NCBI GenBank assembly: GCA_022266195.1
Contig: WHVY01000007.1
Coordinates: 434,001-498,000, forward strand
Length of the DNA stretch: 64,000 nucleotides
Origin: Tetranychus cinnabarinus
Taxonomy: Eukaryota > Arthropoda > Arachnida > Trombidiformes > Tetranychidae
Direction of reading: 5' to 3'
Part shown: in pieces, positions 38,195 through 50,411 of the stretch
How the letters are laid out: each line of letters starts with the position of its first letter
Position numbering within the stretch: the stretch's first letter is position 1
Translations under genes and position numbers: made by a program
The notes under the pieces: model-generated
The model's database searches: none
The model's input: only the letters and a program-made list of their open reading frames with translations
What the model was told of the DNA's origin: nothing

Positions 38195-41100
38195 AAGTCC
38201 TAGCTATCCCTCATTGCTCAACTTCAAACAGGTGGCCGATGTCGCATTAGTCTTGGGTTGTATGAAAGTCCAGCCTCAGACTAAAGTACTGGAAAAATCT
38301 AGATTTTTTACATTCAAATGATAACAAATTTATTCTGAACATGGTTAACAATTGAAATACCGATGGTTACTATTACAGATTAAATCTCTACAAACACAGA
38401 TCACTTACCAATGTCTGGGTCAGGCCATTGATAGCAATTGTAAAATGAATAATCGAGTAAGAAATTTATTCTCACTCACTTTATCCAACTCCAGTTCGTC
38501 CGCTGACAATAAGAAAAGAGAACGAGATTCGAACCTGCATGAAATCTCGACTCAATCAGACCACAATAGTAGAGAAGAATAAGAAACAACTAAAGCCTAT
38601 GAAAGGAAAACACAATAAGCTTGATTCACTTAACCTTGACCATCTTCGTCTCAACAACATCAGGTCAAACGATTTTTAACGGTTTTCTTCCATCTCTTGC
38701 TTTTTTCAAATCTGGGTCACTCTACTTTATTCTCACATATTATTGATACGGGATATTATCCATCTATAAAGAGCAATCCAACCCGAGGTCAGAGTTTGAA
38801 AGGAAAGAAATGAAAAAAAAGTAAAAAATTGATTCAACAGGGGTGGTCAGGCCGTCTCGTTTTTTCAAGCAATAAAACATTTTTGTCACTCTCACTACAA
38901 TGGAGAGATAACCCGATTTTTCCTGTTACAAAATTATAAATACAGAATTTAATTTTCCTCCATTCTAATATTTATTGACAATTTTTTTAATGAATTTCAA
39001 CTCATCAAATATTGGGTATGAGCAGCCTTTATTCAATTAATCGAGTAATTATGTCTCCATAGGAAATACACTGAAAATTACATAATTGCTGATTTAATTG
39101 AAGACCACTGAATCCTTTGTAAAATTATCAAAGAATATTGTTCAGCGTCATTTTTCCCCGAAAACTTGAAACTCAAATTGAACAATTATCACTTTAAATT
39201 ACATTACTACGATTAACATAACATGTCAATGGTTTTCAATAGACGCTACAGTCTATTGTTGAAAATAAACGGAAAGGTAATTTTTTATTGTACCTTAATA
39301 ATAGCGAAAGTGACAGACATGAAAACACCAAAACATGAATCTTTTGGGACTGTCCCAAGTCTAATAAACTCATGTAAATAAGCATGAAACATATAGCATG
39401 TTAAAATTGCTGAAAATTCAATGTCCCTACATCATGTTTTGTCATCATTCAATGCTTTCTTCAAAACGGTTATTACACTTGTAAACATCTAGACGTCCGA
39501 AGAAAACGAAGAGAAGAGTTTTTAAAGGTTTAAAATTCAATGTCTATGGCAAAGATTCTGACTGTAAAGTAACCAAACAAGATGAAAAAAACTTTGAAAA
39601 CATGTTGACAGAATCGGAAATGATTCATGTAAACTTCATGATGATTGTTGATTAAAAAATCGAAAAAAGAATTACACTGAAAGGCCTTGAATGCCATTTA
39701 AATTCATTATCAAATGCCCTATTAATCATTGTTTATCTGAATTCTCGACGAATCCCAAGAAACATTCCAACTTCGTTCATTTAAAATGAACATTTTTATC
39801 ATCAATTTGTCTTTATCTATCAAAAAATCAAATCAAACTTGTCTTCAGATTAACTTGAATATGAAGCTGAATGAATTTTAAAGCTTACCTCTGATTTTCA
39901 CCAATCATTACTCAATTTTTATTAGACTTGGAGTGTCTGAATACACAACATAACTTGTAGACATGAAAAATTATCATGAAAACGAATGTATTTATATATT
40001 CGCATGGAAAAGTAACATTAAAAATTGGTGAAAATTTTAAACTTTTTCACTTGCACCCTTCACCACTCTTATCATGTAATCGCACAGTTTTTTCCCATCA
40101 TTTATATCAAAAATATTAATACATTTGGGTTAATCTTTTAATGATATTATTCAGATTTACTTTCAAGCTTTTGATTAATTTGTTTTGTTTTTCTGTGCAT
40201 TTGTTATTATAACTCGAAAAGGATTATATTGTTTTCCACTGAATAAGATTCATGGGATCAAAGATAATTAGTTGAATCGTTTCAAGTGTTAACAATTACA
40301 AAAAGGGAGAGAAAACGCAAAAATACAAATAGCGAAAAATTTACAATAAAATGATCTCTTTTATTAATAATAATGGATTAAAATCATTTAAGCAGATTAC
40401 CAAGTTTTGCTCATTGTTGCCCTGTAACATTAATCAAGTGAACCATTGAAACATGCAGAAAAACTTTCAATTGCAATTCAGTTATTTAAACAATAAAATG
40501 AATCAAAAGTCTGGACAGAAACAAGGTAATGTTAAACTTGACGTTGATCGTTCAAATGTAAACCATTATACAATAATGCTACTTCATCATTGGAAACAAT
40601 GAAAGCTGAATGTTTTACTTTGATAAGTTTAGAGTGTGGAAGAAACAAAAGTTAAAAATAATAACATGAATAAGCAATTTTGATGCATCATGATGGCCAA
40701 TGAATTATCATGAAAAACTTTTCATCTTTTCTGAGCATCACTTTAATTTAAATTACTAATGATTATCAATCTTGAAGTGACCAAAAGACTCATGATCAAC
40801 TGGCCAGTTCATGATGGAAAGGGCAACGAAATGATAAAAACAAAAAGCAATATTTAACCATGAACTTATATGATAACATTTATATCGTGAAAATGAGCAA
40901 AGAATAAAAAAAGTAGATTAAAAATATTCTTCTTTAGGATTGTGATTTAATGATAATTTTCACTCTGCTTTGTGTTCCCATTCAGTTTACCTTTTTTTTG
41001 TGGCCGCAACTGTTGTCCACCCTTTAGTATTATGCAAAGTATCCAAGTTTTGTGAAGCTGAAGGTCAAGTAGATTCAAAGATTATTTTTTTGTTATTTGT

Positions 41101-42126
41101 TTTCATTGGAAATGAACTCTGTATGAAATGTTGAGATTTTCATGATAACCCTTTTCCGTCAGTGATGAGATCAGTGTTGACCCTGAATCGCCAGTGAATC
41201 ATTTCATTTCAAGTACGATTAGCTGTTTGCATCATTTTTGGTGAGCTTCCTCTTGTTTAGTTTGAAGCTATCGTAAAGAGAAACGAGAAAAAGTATCGAA
41301 ACATTATTCAAGTTGGATCAAGAAGAAGAAGAAGAATGTTAATGATGAACATGATGGTCATGGTGATGATGAGCTTCAAGCCCTTGAAGCAATGGTAGAA
41401 TGTTTATTTTTATGTTTTTTTTTCTTCTTCAACCTTTTTCAACCTGATTAGACGAACGAGTTTACATGGAAATTATAACTTGTTGAAAATTGACCCGATT
41501 TTCATTAACTTTTTTCATGCCTATTCATCTCTGAACTTTTTTTTCATTCATTCTCTTCTAGCTTTCAATCTGTAAGGGGTCGACATTCCATTCCGCCTCT
41601 CTTTATCTTCTTTTTTCATGTTTCTCTCTTGCTGATTTGTGATCATTGATCAACCATTGTTAATTGATTGAGTTCATGCTCTCAAACAAGTGTTCATCGC
41701 TCAAACTTACTTTTCTTGAAACAAGTCAAATTACTCATTACCTGGTTCATCATATTTTTATTTCAATTTCGACCAATTGATTGGACATTTTCATCTTCAT
41801 CAGTTGTATAATCACCATTCGGATAATTGGCAATAATAAAACGCAATGCCCTTTACTTGTGTCTCGAAAAGATCAACATGAACAAAATTAACATCAATTT
41901 GATTAATAATGTTGATTATAATTGAAGTTATTGAAAAACTAATCTCACAAGGGAACTGAACTTCTTACCTGGAATTGATTTTAATGAGCTAGGTGTCAAT
42001 CGATAAGGCTGAGTGGGCTATGAAAAACTTTGGTTTCATTTGCTGAGGAAGTGATTCGAGATATTTAGGTTTGAAATTTGTGTATTTTAATTAAAATCAT
42101 TATTAAAGTATCGAGATTATGTCTTA
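38195..42126. other. Spacer with a tRNA-promoter-like motif
   Basis: No gene is supportable. Around 38515-38585 the minus strand carries GGTTCGAATC, a good match to a tRNA B box. It lies inside a frame whose translation contains RERDSNL, a phrase typical of spurious frames through tRNA-derived SINEs. The rest, to about 42100, is AT-rich with no structure I can identify. Confidence 0.4.
38500..38585 (-). repeat. Possible tRNA-derived SINE relic
   Basis: The minus strand has a B-box match (GGTTCGAATC) with a weak A-box-like tggtctgattgag about 28 bases upstream, shorter than usual. I could not fold a complete tRNA cloverleaf, so it is not called a tRNA gene. Confidence 0.25.
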
Positions 42127-42205
42127 TGAGGCATAGCCTAGTAGGTAAATGAGTAGCTGAAAGTGTGGGGGTTTTGGCTTGAAATTTTGGTAACTTTTTG
42201 TTGTT
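42120..42205 (+). repeat. Possible tRNA-derived SINE head
   Basis: The sequence gcatagcctagtaggtaaat resembles a pol III A box, followed about 40 bases later by a degenerate B-box-like ggcttgaaatttt. The spacing fits a tRNA-derived promoter, but the B box is weak and no second copy is seen in the window. Confidence 0.25.
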
Positions 42206-42747
42206 TGATTTGAATGATTTAGAAATTTTTAATTGAAATTTTTCAACAAATTTTTGTTTATAAAAAACATTTGATGAAACGATTTTACATCCCTCTATTG
42301 ATGTTCAATAGTATTTAATAAAACTGTTGAATCTCACAACAGCACATTTAATATTCACAGTAAAGGGAAAATTTATTTTACCAAAAAATTAATGGTTAAT
42401 AGCTAAATAATAGAGTTTAAATTATCGCTATTACCATTATAACTATCTTTTAGTTGCTCATCTGAACTCTAGAGTAATTGGTCTTTCATTTGCTTCTTTT
42501 TTGATGACCATCATAACTAAAATCATCTAAGAAGACTTACGATGCTCTATCATGCGATTACTGTCACATCTATCAATACAATTATCATTAGTTTCTTCCT
42601 TTTCGGTCATCACCAGAATCCAAATCATTGTCATTATCAAAATCCTCATGACCAACATCATTATGATTTTCATCAATTTCATCAACTTCATCAATTGAAA
42701 CATTCATATTATTTTTCTTTAAAAGCTCACTTGGTGATGAAACATCA

Positions 42748-42912
42748 TCACTCAATTTCGAGTCTACGTTTATCGGCTCGAGGTATCTGAAGCAAGCAAG
42801 ATGAGTCTTTTCCTTCTCGAATGTAATTGTTCTCAGCTGCTGAAATATGACCTGTTCCAACAAATATCGTTCTCTGACTAAAATCAGCTTCAAATAATGT
42901 TTCAGCAGTTTC
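42748..42912 (-). other. Unrecognised coding-like exon candidate
   Basis: A 54-codon minus-strand frame between stops translates to a varied, protein-like sequence. It includes LFEADFSQRTIFVGTGHIS, then NNYIREGKDSSCLLQIP and ADKRRLEIE. It has no good start codon, so it would be an internal exon or a gene fragment. An acidic Asp/Asn-rich frame on the same strand continues beyond it (to 42588), derived from GAT repeats. I recognise no family. Confidence 0.3.
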
Positions 42913-45900
42913 TCATGATTAATCCAAAGAAAAAATTATCATAGTTCAACACAATCAATGATAGATCAATAACAAATCAGTTGACACTGTCCGACACTGG
43001 CTAGACATATTGACACTGTTTCACTAGACTTTGTTAGACACAAGACTACATTTTGATTGTGTGATGACTGAAAAGCAGTAATAAATTATGTCGGATCGAT
43101 TGCTTGAAATACATAATTGGTGACTAACTTGATAAGTCATAAACTGAAAGAATGAATAATAGTCAATGTTTGAAAGTAAAATGCTATAAATGGTTCATTT
43201 TTTAACCGGATTCACCTTAAATGGAAAAGAATGGAAATGAAATTGATTTAACAGTTTTTTTTCATCATTACTTTCTCTCTTCTTATGTTTACCTGTAAAC
43301 TATAAACTTTTACTTGAACCATAATCATCTTCTTAGTGTCCATTAATCTGACCAGTTAACCATGAAAAGATGTTATCCATTTCATTAAAAAGACTTTATA
43401 TCAAAAAGGAAAATGAACATTTCAAGCTTTTACTCATTGTTTTTTCTTCCTTTGTCCTTCTTGCAGTCTTTCATTCAAGATTGTTTCCCATTTCATCATG
43501 ATCATTATCAAATTAGCTTTAAAATTGATGAGCTGGAAATGAGAAAATAACAGTAGAAAGTAACTATTGAAAGAAGCAAAAAAGTTTCAAAAAAAACTTG
43601 ATTCTCTACAACACCTTGACCTTGCAATGAACCAACAAGTTTGGTGAAAATTTTTCATCAAAATTCAATATTCTATGGAATTTGTTTACATGAGTTTGTT
43701 GGTGTTGGTGCATTTGAACATAATAGTTCATTTTTAATGCAATTTTCAGTTTGTTTGGTTAAGAGTTGCCTCTTGCTGCTAATGAATTAATGAGCTTTGA
43801 AAGATTGTTTCGTGATTATTGCATGGTTATGATGATTAAGTTCAATGTGAGCAACATAGTTGATCAAGTAATACAATTAACAGTCTATCAAGCACAAATT
43901 AAGTTACCTTCAAGGTTTACCAAAAAAAACGGTGAAATCTCAAGTCAAGGGAAAATTAATCAATTAGGTAATCGAAAAGCTGGAAAAATGATTTCTATTT
44001 GAAACATGACTTTCATTAGCAAACCTCGAGTTTACTAGTAAATGATAATACAATAATGTTGCCAACATTTTCGAAATCAAGTTGGTGAATCATGATTTAA
44101 TGAAAAGTTTCGTTGCAAAATTATGAGCTTTTGAGCGACCATGAAAGAATCATTCAAATAGAAATGGAAAAAAATATTTTCTCAAGTTGACTCTCTGAAG
44201 CCATTTCTGGCGTTAGTCAATGCTTTAGTATCAAAAATCAGACTTCTCGCAACCATCGGTGCTAGATAAGTTTGTTATGTATCACAGAACTACAAATGAC
44301 AGAATTTCTCGATATCAATTTTATTCGATTCAACTCGATTCCATTCCTGATGATGCTTAGCTAGGTGAGGTACCAGTTGATGTTGGTCCTGATGATGAAT
44401 CTGAAGATCATGAAGACTCGCTTATTCGACCTTTGATCAACATTTGAAGGCCATTTTTCGAAATGGCTAACTTTTATCGACGAAATATTCTTTTGGTCAA
44501 TTCTTGTTACATCTTCTTTTCCTCTGAGTTTTTCTTTGTTTCAACAAGATGCGATTATTTGAATCAATGTGTTCATTTCAATGAAATTTTTTGGGCAAAA
44601 AATGCAACAAATTTTGACTTTTTGTTACTTCTGAAAGTCGATATTTGTGTCAACTTATGGTTGCATTGAGGATCCTTGAAACTTTTCCTTATTCCCTTCT
44701 TGATTCTGTTTATCATCAACTCGACTCATTGCTCAAGGCTTAGGGCAAGAATCAAGAATAGGAATATTAGAGAAAGAAAACAAGAAGAGAAAAATGGTTC
44801 CAATTAATTTTACCTAAAATTGTGAATAAGTGCAAGTGAAAGCAACAAAATTTAGGTAAAAGAAAAGAAAATTAGAAATGGAAAGAAGAAAAAGAAGAAG
44901 AAGAAAAAGTTGAAAATGTGTTTCAAGCAAATTCAATAATGTAACCAAAAAACAAGGTGAACATTTGACTTGAGACTGATGAAGATGAAATGACACGGAA
45001 AAATGATGGAAACATGGACTAGAAAAGAATAGTAATGTAAAATGCTTTTCCATTAACTGAAGCTCATGTAAAAATGAATAATCAATATAAATGAAAGACA
45101 AATCAAGTTGACAAAATAAAATGATGAAAAAAGCATTAAAAGTCGCAAATGCTGAGGCTGAATATCATGCAAAGCACAATATCAATTTTAAGCTTTTCAC
45201 ATTTACAACCATTTTTACACCAACTTTATCCTCATTCAATTGGTGAAAGGTAAACAAGGAATAAAAACTTATACTGTCACATCATTTCACCATCAAATTG
45301 ATTATGAAGGCGAAGAAAAGAGTTTCATTCTTCTTTTCAACCTGACATTTCCACAGAACTTTTCGTCTCCATTTCTCTTCTCTTTTAATCTCATTGAATA
45401 AAGCAGCAGCAAGAAAAAAAGCAAACCAAAAGAAAAAAGAAGATGAAGAAAAATAAGAGTTTTGATTATATCAAGTGAAAATTTTGGTTTCGACTCTTGC
45501 AGAACAGAGTCGAGAAAATCTCGGAGAAAATGAAAAAAAAATTTATATTCACCTGTTTACCTGAAAGCAACAAACAAAAAGTGATTTGAAAAAGCAAACA
45601 AACGATATTGCAAGATGAAAGAGCTTTGACATTTCATTCCAATAAACATTTTAATCTGTTGAGCATTTCATTTTGCCCAATGAGCCTTATCCTGTTGAAG
45701 CAAAAAACATCTCAATAACCACCAAAAATCGGTGTAAAATTGACTCGACAATTAGATGCAATTAAATTTCATTCCATTCTTTTCTCCATTTTTTGCAATT
45801 CTACACTTTTTTTTCGTTTCAACTTTTTTCACCTCTTTCAATATTGAACCATAAATACACATGAAACAACGTAAAATGATTATCTTGTACCTTCCTTGGT

Positions 45901-46020
45901 TGATACAATTTTACTATGAAATTGATGAGAACATCATTTTTTTCTGGCTTTTTCTTTACCAACTTGTTCATTGGTTATCACTTTTTCAGTCTTGATTCAT
46001 TAAACATTCCATAAAGAGTA

Positions 46021-46042
46021 TCATCATCATCATCATCATCAT
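46021..46042 (+). repeat. TCA trinucleotide microsatellite
   Basis: Seven perfect TCA units. It is the cleanest of many GAT/TCA tracts in the window. Confidence 0.9.
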
Positions 46043-48348
46043 TTTTGCTCTTTTCAATTTTCCAAAGTTTTAGCTGAGAGAAGGAGAGAAAAAAATTTTC
46101 TCAGAATTGATTCTAAAAGAGGAAAGAGGAAAAAAATGATATTCTTACATTTTCTTTATTTTTGCAACCTTTTTCTCTCCATCAGTTTCCACCTTCGTCA
46201 GAATCATCTTTTTCTTCCTATTCAGGGAAAAAAGATGAGAGAGAAAAGCTTGAAAACTCAAAGTTACACTTGTTTTTTTTTCTTCTTCTGCAAAACCTTA
46301 ACCATTATTTACGCCAAGCGAATCGTTCAACTTGACAGTTTCTCTCCTTCCTCATTTTCATTGTCTTTCACTCTCACCCTCAACACTCTCTGATCAACTG
46401 TTCAGTTAATTATTAAACCCGATTGCCATTCACACAATTCATTGATTCAAATTTGAGAGCAAGAAAAAAATGAGTGAACACATAATTTAAAAAAAAACCA
46501 ACCTTCACTATTATTATCATTATAATGGTTATACATTTTTGTGTTGAGCTTCTCTGTCCTTTTATTGCACTCTTTATCATTTGAAAAAGTGAAGAGCAAC
46601 CAAGAAAAATAAGTTTCAGATAATGATGAAGAGACCAAGGGAAAAGAGTAGCAAAATGATGAAAAAAAAGCGAAAACAGGTAACAAAAAATGTTATCATG
46701 AACTTCAAACAGTATTCATTTTGTATCATTAAAGATAATCTCACAATTTTTATAACAAGCCTTTGTTTAGTTATCGTGTTTTCCTTTAACTCTCATTTTC
46801 TTTTTTTTACCTTTTCTTCTTCTTCTTCAAACTACTTTTTTCTCTCTCTTCAATTAGATTCCATTTCTCACTTGATCATCATTTTTGATGACTTTTGGTT
46901 ATTGCTGTCACTCACATCATCACTGCCTTTATTAGATGAGCCATGTTTATGCAGGTGAATGAAGAGACAGTAAAAAAAATGAAGTTAATCAGTTCTCTTG
47001 GAATGTGCTTATCATTTGATCCTCAAAAAAGCATCTTCTTTGTCATCATCCAATTACTTCCGGGAATATCCTGTTGACCCTTTGATCAGGTTTCAATGTT
47101 GCCTTTGGCAAGAGTGAGTGAGCAATAATAAAGAGCAAGAAAAAAAAACTAATGATAGCATCAAGGCAAGTACAAGAGCAAGTAGCAAACAATCAAAGCT
47201 GTTAAAGACTTGTCCAGTTACAGTTAACCTTAACATGGTCCATCTGTTGACGATAACTGCTAAGTGATCAATAAACTGTGTTATTAATAACAATTGCAGG
47301 CATAAACTGATAACCAAACTGCCAACATACGCAATCATAAGATGACTAAAGAAACGTCACCAAGTGAACATAAGCACACCATGTGACACTAGACTTGTTC
47401 AACATCATGTAACAGTTCCATCAGCTAATTAAACCCATGAAACAATCAGTGATATCAATTGACGTAACCAATTGTAGCAATTTAGATTTCTGCTTATCAA
47501 CATTGATATCGGAAAAGCTTGAGTATCTGATTTGTTGGCTTATTTGGATTAATCTCAGTTTTTAGATTAAATGGCAATTCTGTTTTTAGGCGATGCTGCA
47601 AATGATTATTCAGCAATGTTGAAATTAATTACGACGTTGGTGATTTAATGGTCAGATTTTTTTGTGGAAATTCTGAATTTTCTCCTTGGGTGAAATAATG
47701 GTGATTAATGAGCAATTGTTTGAATTTCAATAAAATTAACATTTCAAGTTTTATTATTAAAAAAAGATCTAGTAATCACAGCCTTCTTTTTTTTCATTTT
47801 GTGTTGATAAATACACGGAGGTAAAAGATAGGGATGAAGAGGGGACAGATGAAGGAAAGGCAATGGATGAACATAAATTATGAAAAATGAAAGTTTAGTT
47901 TACATGTTTAGATGAGGGGCGATGAGCACAAAAGAATGGGAACAAGTTAAGGAATAGAGTGAGAGGAAGAAAAATATGGAAGAGAAAAGAAAAGTAGAGG
48001 ATAAATGGAGACGAGTTGAGTAGCTTTGCACTGAAACTCACCCAATGTTACGTGAAAAACGTCAACTTTGTCTGATAAATCCTTTGCTCTTGTTTCCTCT
48101 TTCTTTCAATTATTTTGTATAATTATTTATAATAAAAATTTTACATCGTTGATGTGCATTGGGTAAGCATTGAGATGCCTTTGATGATAGAATTGATTGA
48201 GAAGAAAAAAAACAAGAGAAATTTTTCCAATTTCAATTGGAATATTTCTTTTTTTTTGTTTGCTGGTGCTATTTACTTGTAGTAATTTAGTTTAAGCATT
48301 AAAGAGTGTAAAAATTAAAAGTTAAACGATTAAAACGGTGTTAAAAAA

Positions 48349-50298
48349 TTAGGATCCCAAAGAGGCTGATGACCATATTGAGCCAAGAGGAGATGAGGAT
48401 AACGATGAAGATGAGGATGAGGATGAAGATGAGGATGATGATGAAGATGATAAGGCAGATTGTGGAAGTATAGTTGGTGGCTTTTGCTGAGTTTGTAATG
48501 TTGCTTGATGCTCATTCGATGGTGACTCGAAGAAACCAAGTTGACTTAAAGCTGCATTTGAATTGGCAATTAACTCATCTTTGTATTTCCATATTGTTGT
48601 ATCTCGAGTTGTGTAAATCCTGAAATCGGTTTTACATGAGTTTTTCAAGGGACCCACACAATCTTTACGGTAATGTTGAAGGTGAGCAAGGGTAGTGTTT
48701 ATGGAATAGGTTGTACAGGAACCAAAACAATTGAGGGGAAAATGATTATGAAGAGAGACCACTCTCTCGGTATTATGGAAACACTTAACATACTGTCCAG
48801 GTTTAGTGTAATTACGAGATCGGTAAACATGTTGAAGCATGTGAAGATAGGTAGGTATTCCTGGCTCATGGCCAGTATGTTTCATCTGTTGTTCACCAAC
48901 ACCAAGGTCGTCAAGAAAATAGGCATTACGAACATTATAACTGGCTCTGGAATAATTTTTCTCTTTTAGTGATTCACGTTCAACAACGCCCATCAACTCT
49001 GACCAATTGTTGTGTTGAATGGGCATAATAACTTCATCTATGTCCAACAAAGCTAGATATGAATAGGAATAGAGATTGCGATAGAGACAATCATTATAAG
49101 GAATCAATTCGTTTTGTCTTTTAGCAGTCAACTTGTTTTTAAGGTAAAGATGTCTGAAACCGGGTAAATTGGGTTGATCTCCGGGTAAAGTAATGGGTGT
49201 TAATTCAACGATTCCTTGGTTTTGATAGTAATGTAAAACTTTAGATATGTTTGAATGGATTTCCATTTCATAAAGGAAAATCTTTTTCGCTCCGAGAATT
49301 TTCAACAGTTCAATCCATTCGATCAAACGTACACTGAGATCTTCATGTAAAAAATCGAGACCTTTAACGCAAACGGCAAAATCTTGTTTAACTTCGGGTC
49401 GATTGTTGAAGACGCGAAGATTATTTCTAGGTTTTTGACACTTTGATTCAACCAGGGAAATGGAGTCAGGTGCGGGTGTAGTTTTCTTGGGAAAACCTTT
49501 TATCCTTGGTACTTTACAATTAATCACATACGGTTGAAGTAAACCATCTTTGTAGTTGCCCCATTTAGAGTACCATCCATAGGTATAAGTGGCTTGACTA
49601 ACAATGGGTCCAGCAATGTTGTCAAACCAGAGAAGACAATAAGTCGGAGGTGGTTTGACACGGTCAATCATGGCTAAGATACGGACAGAAGGTAAGGGGC
49701 CACCTCTCCAACGGTCATCGTAATAGGCTCCGTAAAGGTAAAAGGAGCCATTGGATGTTTCGGCTTTTTGCCAGTAAATGTTGTTGTAATCAAGTTCAAA
49801 AAGACTTGGAAATTCAACTCGACATGTTTCACCTCCTCCCAAAACATTGGATTTACTATTTTTGGGTCTTTTTCTAATCTTATTCCAATAAGCTAATGGC
49901 AAGTTGGAAACATTTGCTAGTTGAAGAAGAATCTCTTGTTCGTTGAGTGTAGGTGATGTATCAACTTGAACTTTTGGTTGTTGGGACACAAAATTTTGAT
50001 CTGATGAATCAACTTGTTGAAAGTTATTAAATCCATTTGACACTTTTGATGATTTTGATGTTGTTGCACTGTGATAGGAAACAAATCCAGTAACGTAGTC
50101 TAATGGGTTGTTTTGGAGAAGACCCCTCTGACCACCAGGGTTAGTCAACAATGGACCACTATTTAAACCTAAATAATCATAACTTTTATCACGGGGATTT
50201 GTTGCTAAACGAAAAACTAGAAAACAAACACAAGTCCACAAGAACGCAAAATATATTAAACGTTTATAAGCTCGTCCAGCATAAATAAATTGTATCAT
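48349..50298 (-). CDS. Glycosyltransferase family 92 protein
   Basis: This intact single-exon gene encodes a 649-residue type II membrane protein. It has a short cytosolic tail, a signal-anchor helix at about residues 13-30, a variable Gln/Ser-rich stem, and a GT92 (DUF23) catalytic domain at about 305-545. The domain begins around FAVCVKGLDFLHEDLSVR, carries the metal-binding DxD-type motif as LLDIDEVIMP (Asp419, Asp421, Glu422), and contains several conserved Cys and His residues. Family member GALT-1 of C. elegans adds beta-1,4-galactose to core fucose of N-glycans in the Golgi. A similar Golgi role is inferred here; the exact acceptor is unknown. I start at the ATG at 50298 because the longer open frame would begin with TTG. 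The C-terminus ends in a poly-Ser tract encoded by a GAT/GAG-rich microsatellite (about 48360-48460). No intron or frame break is seen. Confidence 0.88.
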   Translation of the reverse strand: MIQFIYAGRAYKRLIYFAFLWTCVCFLVFRLATNPRDKSYDYLGLNSGPLLTNPGGQRGLLQNNPLDYVTGFVSYHSATTSKSSKVSNGFNNFQQVDSSDQNFVSQQPKVQVDTSPTLNEQEILLQLANVSNLPLAYWNKIRKRPKNSKSNVLGGGETCRVEFPSLFELDYNNIYWQKAETSNGSFYLYGAYYDDRWRGGPLPSVRILAMIDRVKPPPTYCLLWFDNIAGPIVSQATYTYGWYSKWGNYKDGLLQPYVINCKVPRIKGFPKKTTPAPDSISLVESKCQKPRNNLRVFNNRPEVKQDFAVCVKGLDFLHEDLSVRLIEWIELLKILGAKKIFLYEMEIHSNISKVLHYYQNQGIVELTPITLPGDQPNLPGFRHLYLKNKLTAKRQNELIPYNDCLYRNLYSYSYLALLDIDEVIMPIQHNNWSELMGVVERESLKEKNYSRASYNVRNAYFLDDLGVGEQQMKHTGHEPGIPTYLHMLQHVYRSRNYTKPGQYVKCFHNTERVVSLHNHFPLNCFGSCTTYSINTTLAHLQHYRKDCVGPLKNSCKTDFRIYTTRDTTIWKYKDELIANSNAALSQLGFFESPSNEHQATLQTQQKPPTILPQSALSSSSSSSSSSSSSSSSLSSSPLGSIWSSASLGS

Positions 50299-50377
50299 TA
50301 TGGCTGACAAAGTTTAATACAATGAGTTGAAGAAGACTTCAGACTTTGTGTGACTGCATCTTTTCATCTGTTCAGTC

Positions 50378-50388
50378 TAGATGGCGCT
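50378..50388 (+). promoter_or_regulatory. CTCF-like core motif near the GT92 5' end
   Basis: TAGATGGCGCT matches the CTCF core YAGRKGGCRSY and lies 80 bases upstream of the GT92 start codon, where a promoter is expected. A 6-bp hairpin (GTAGAG / CTCTAC, 50393-50411) is next to it. Binding is inference only. Confidence 0.3.
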
Positions 50389-50411
50389 ATAAGTAGAGCA
50401 GCGTCCTCTAC

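Larger units (their letters stand above)
42206..48348. other. Gene-poor spacer
   Basis: Apart from the coding-like segment at 42748-42912, no gene is supportable. Frames at 44814-45101, 46136-46393 and 46447-46958 are low complexity, arising from purine or pyrimidine runs. A perfect TCA microsatellite is at 46021-46042. Confidence 0.45.

Noticed and set aside
38500..38585. A true tRNA gene
   Set aside because: The B box is good, but the arms do not pair into a cloverleaf and the A-B spacing is too short.
42542..42790. His/Gln-rich plus-strand frame
   Set aside because: It is the opposite-strand shadow of a GAT-type repeat and of the coding-like minus frames.
48330..48969. Plus and minus frames overlapping the GT92 gene
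   Set aside because: Shadows of the GT92 coding sequence and its poly-Ser microsatellite.
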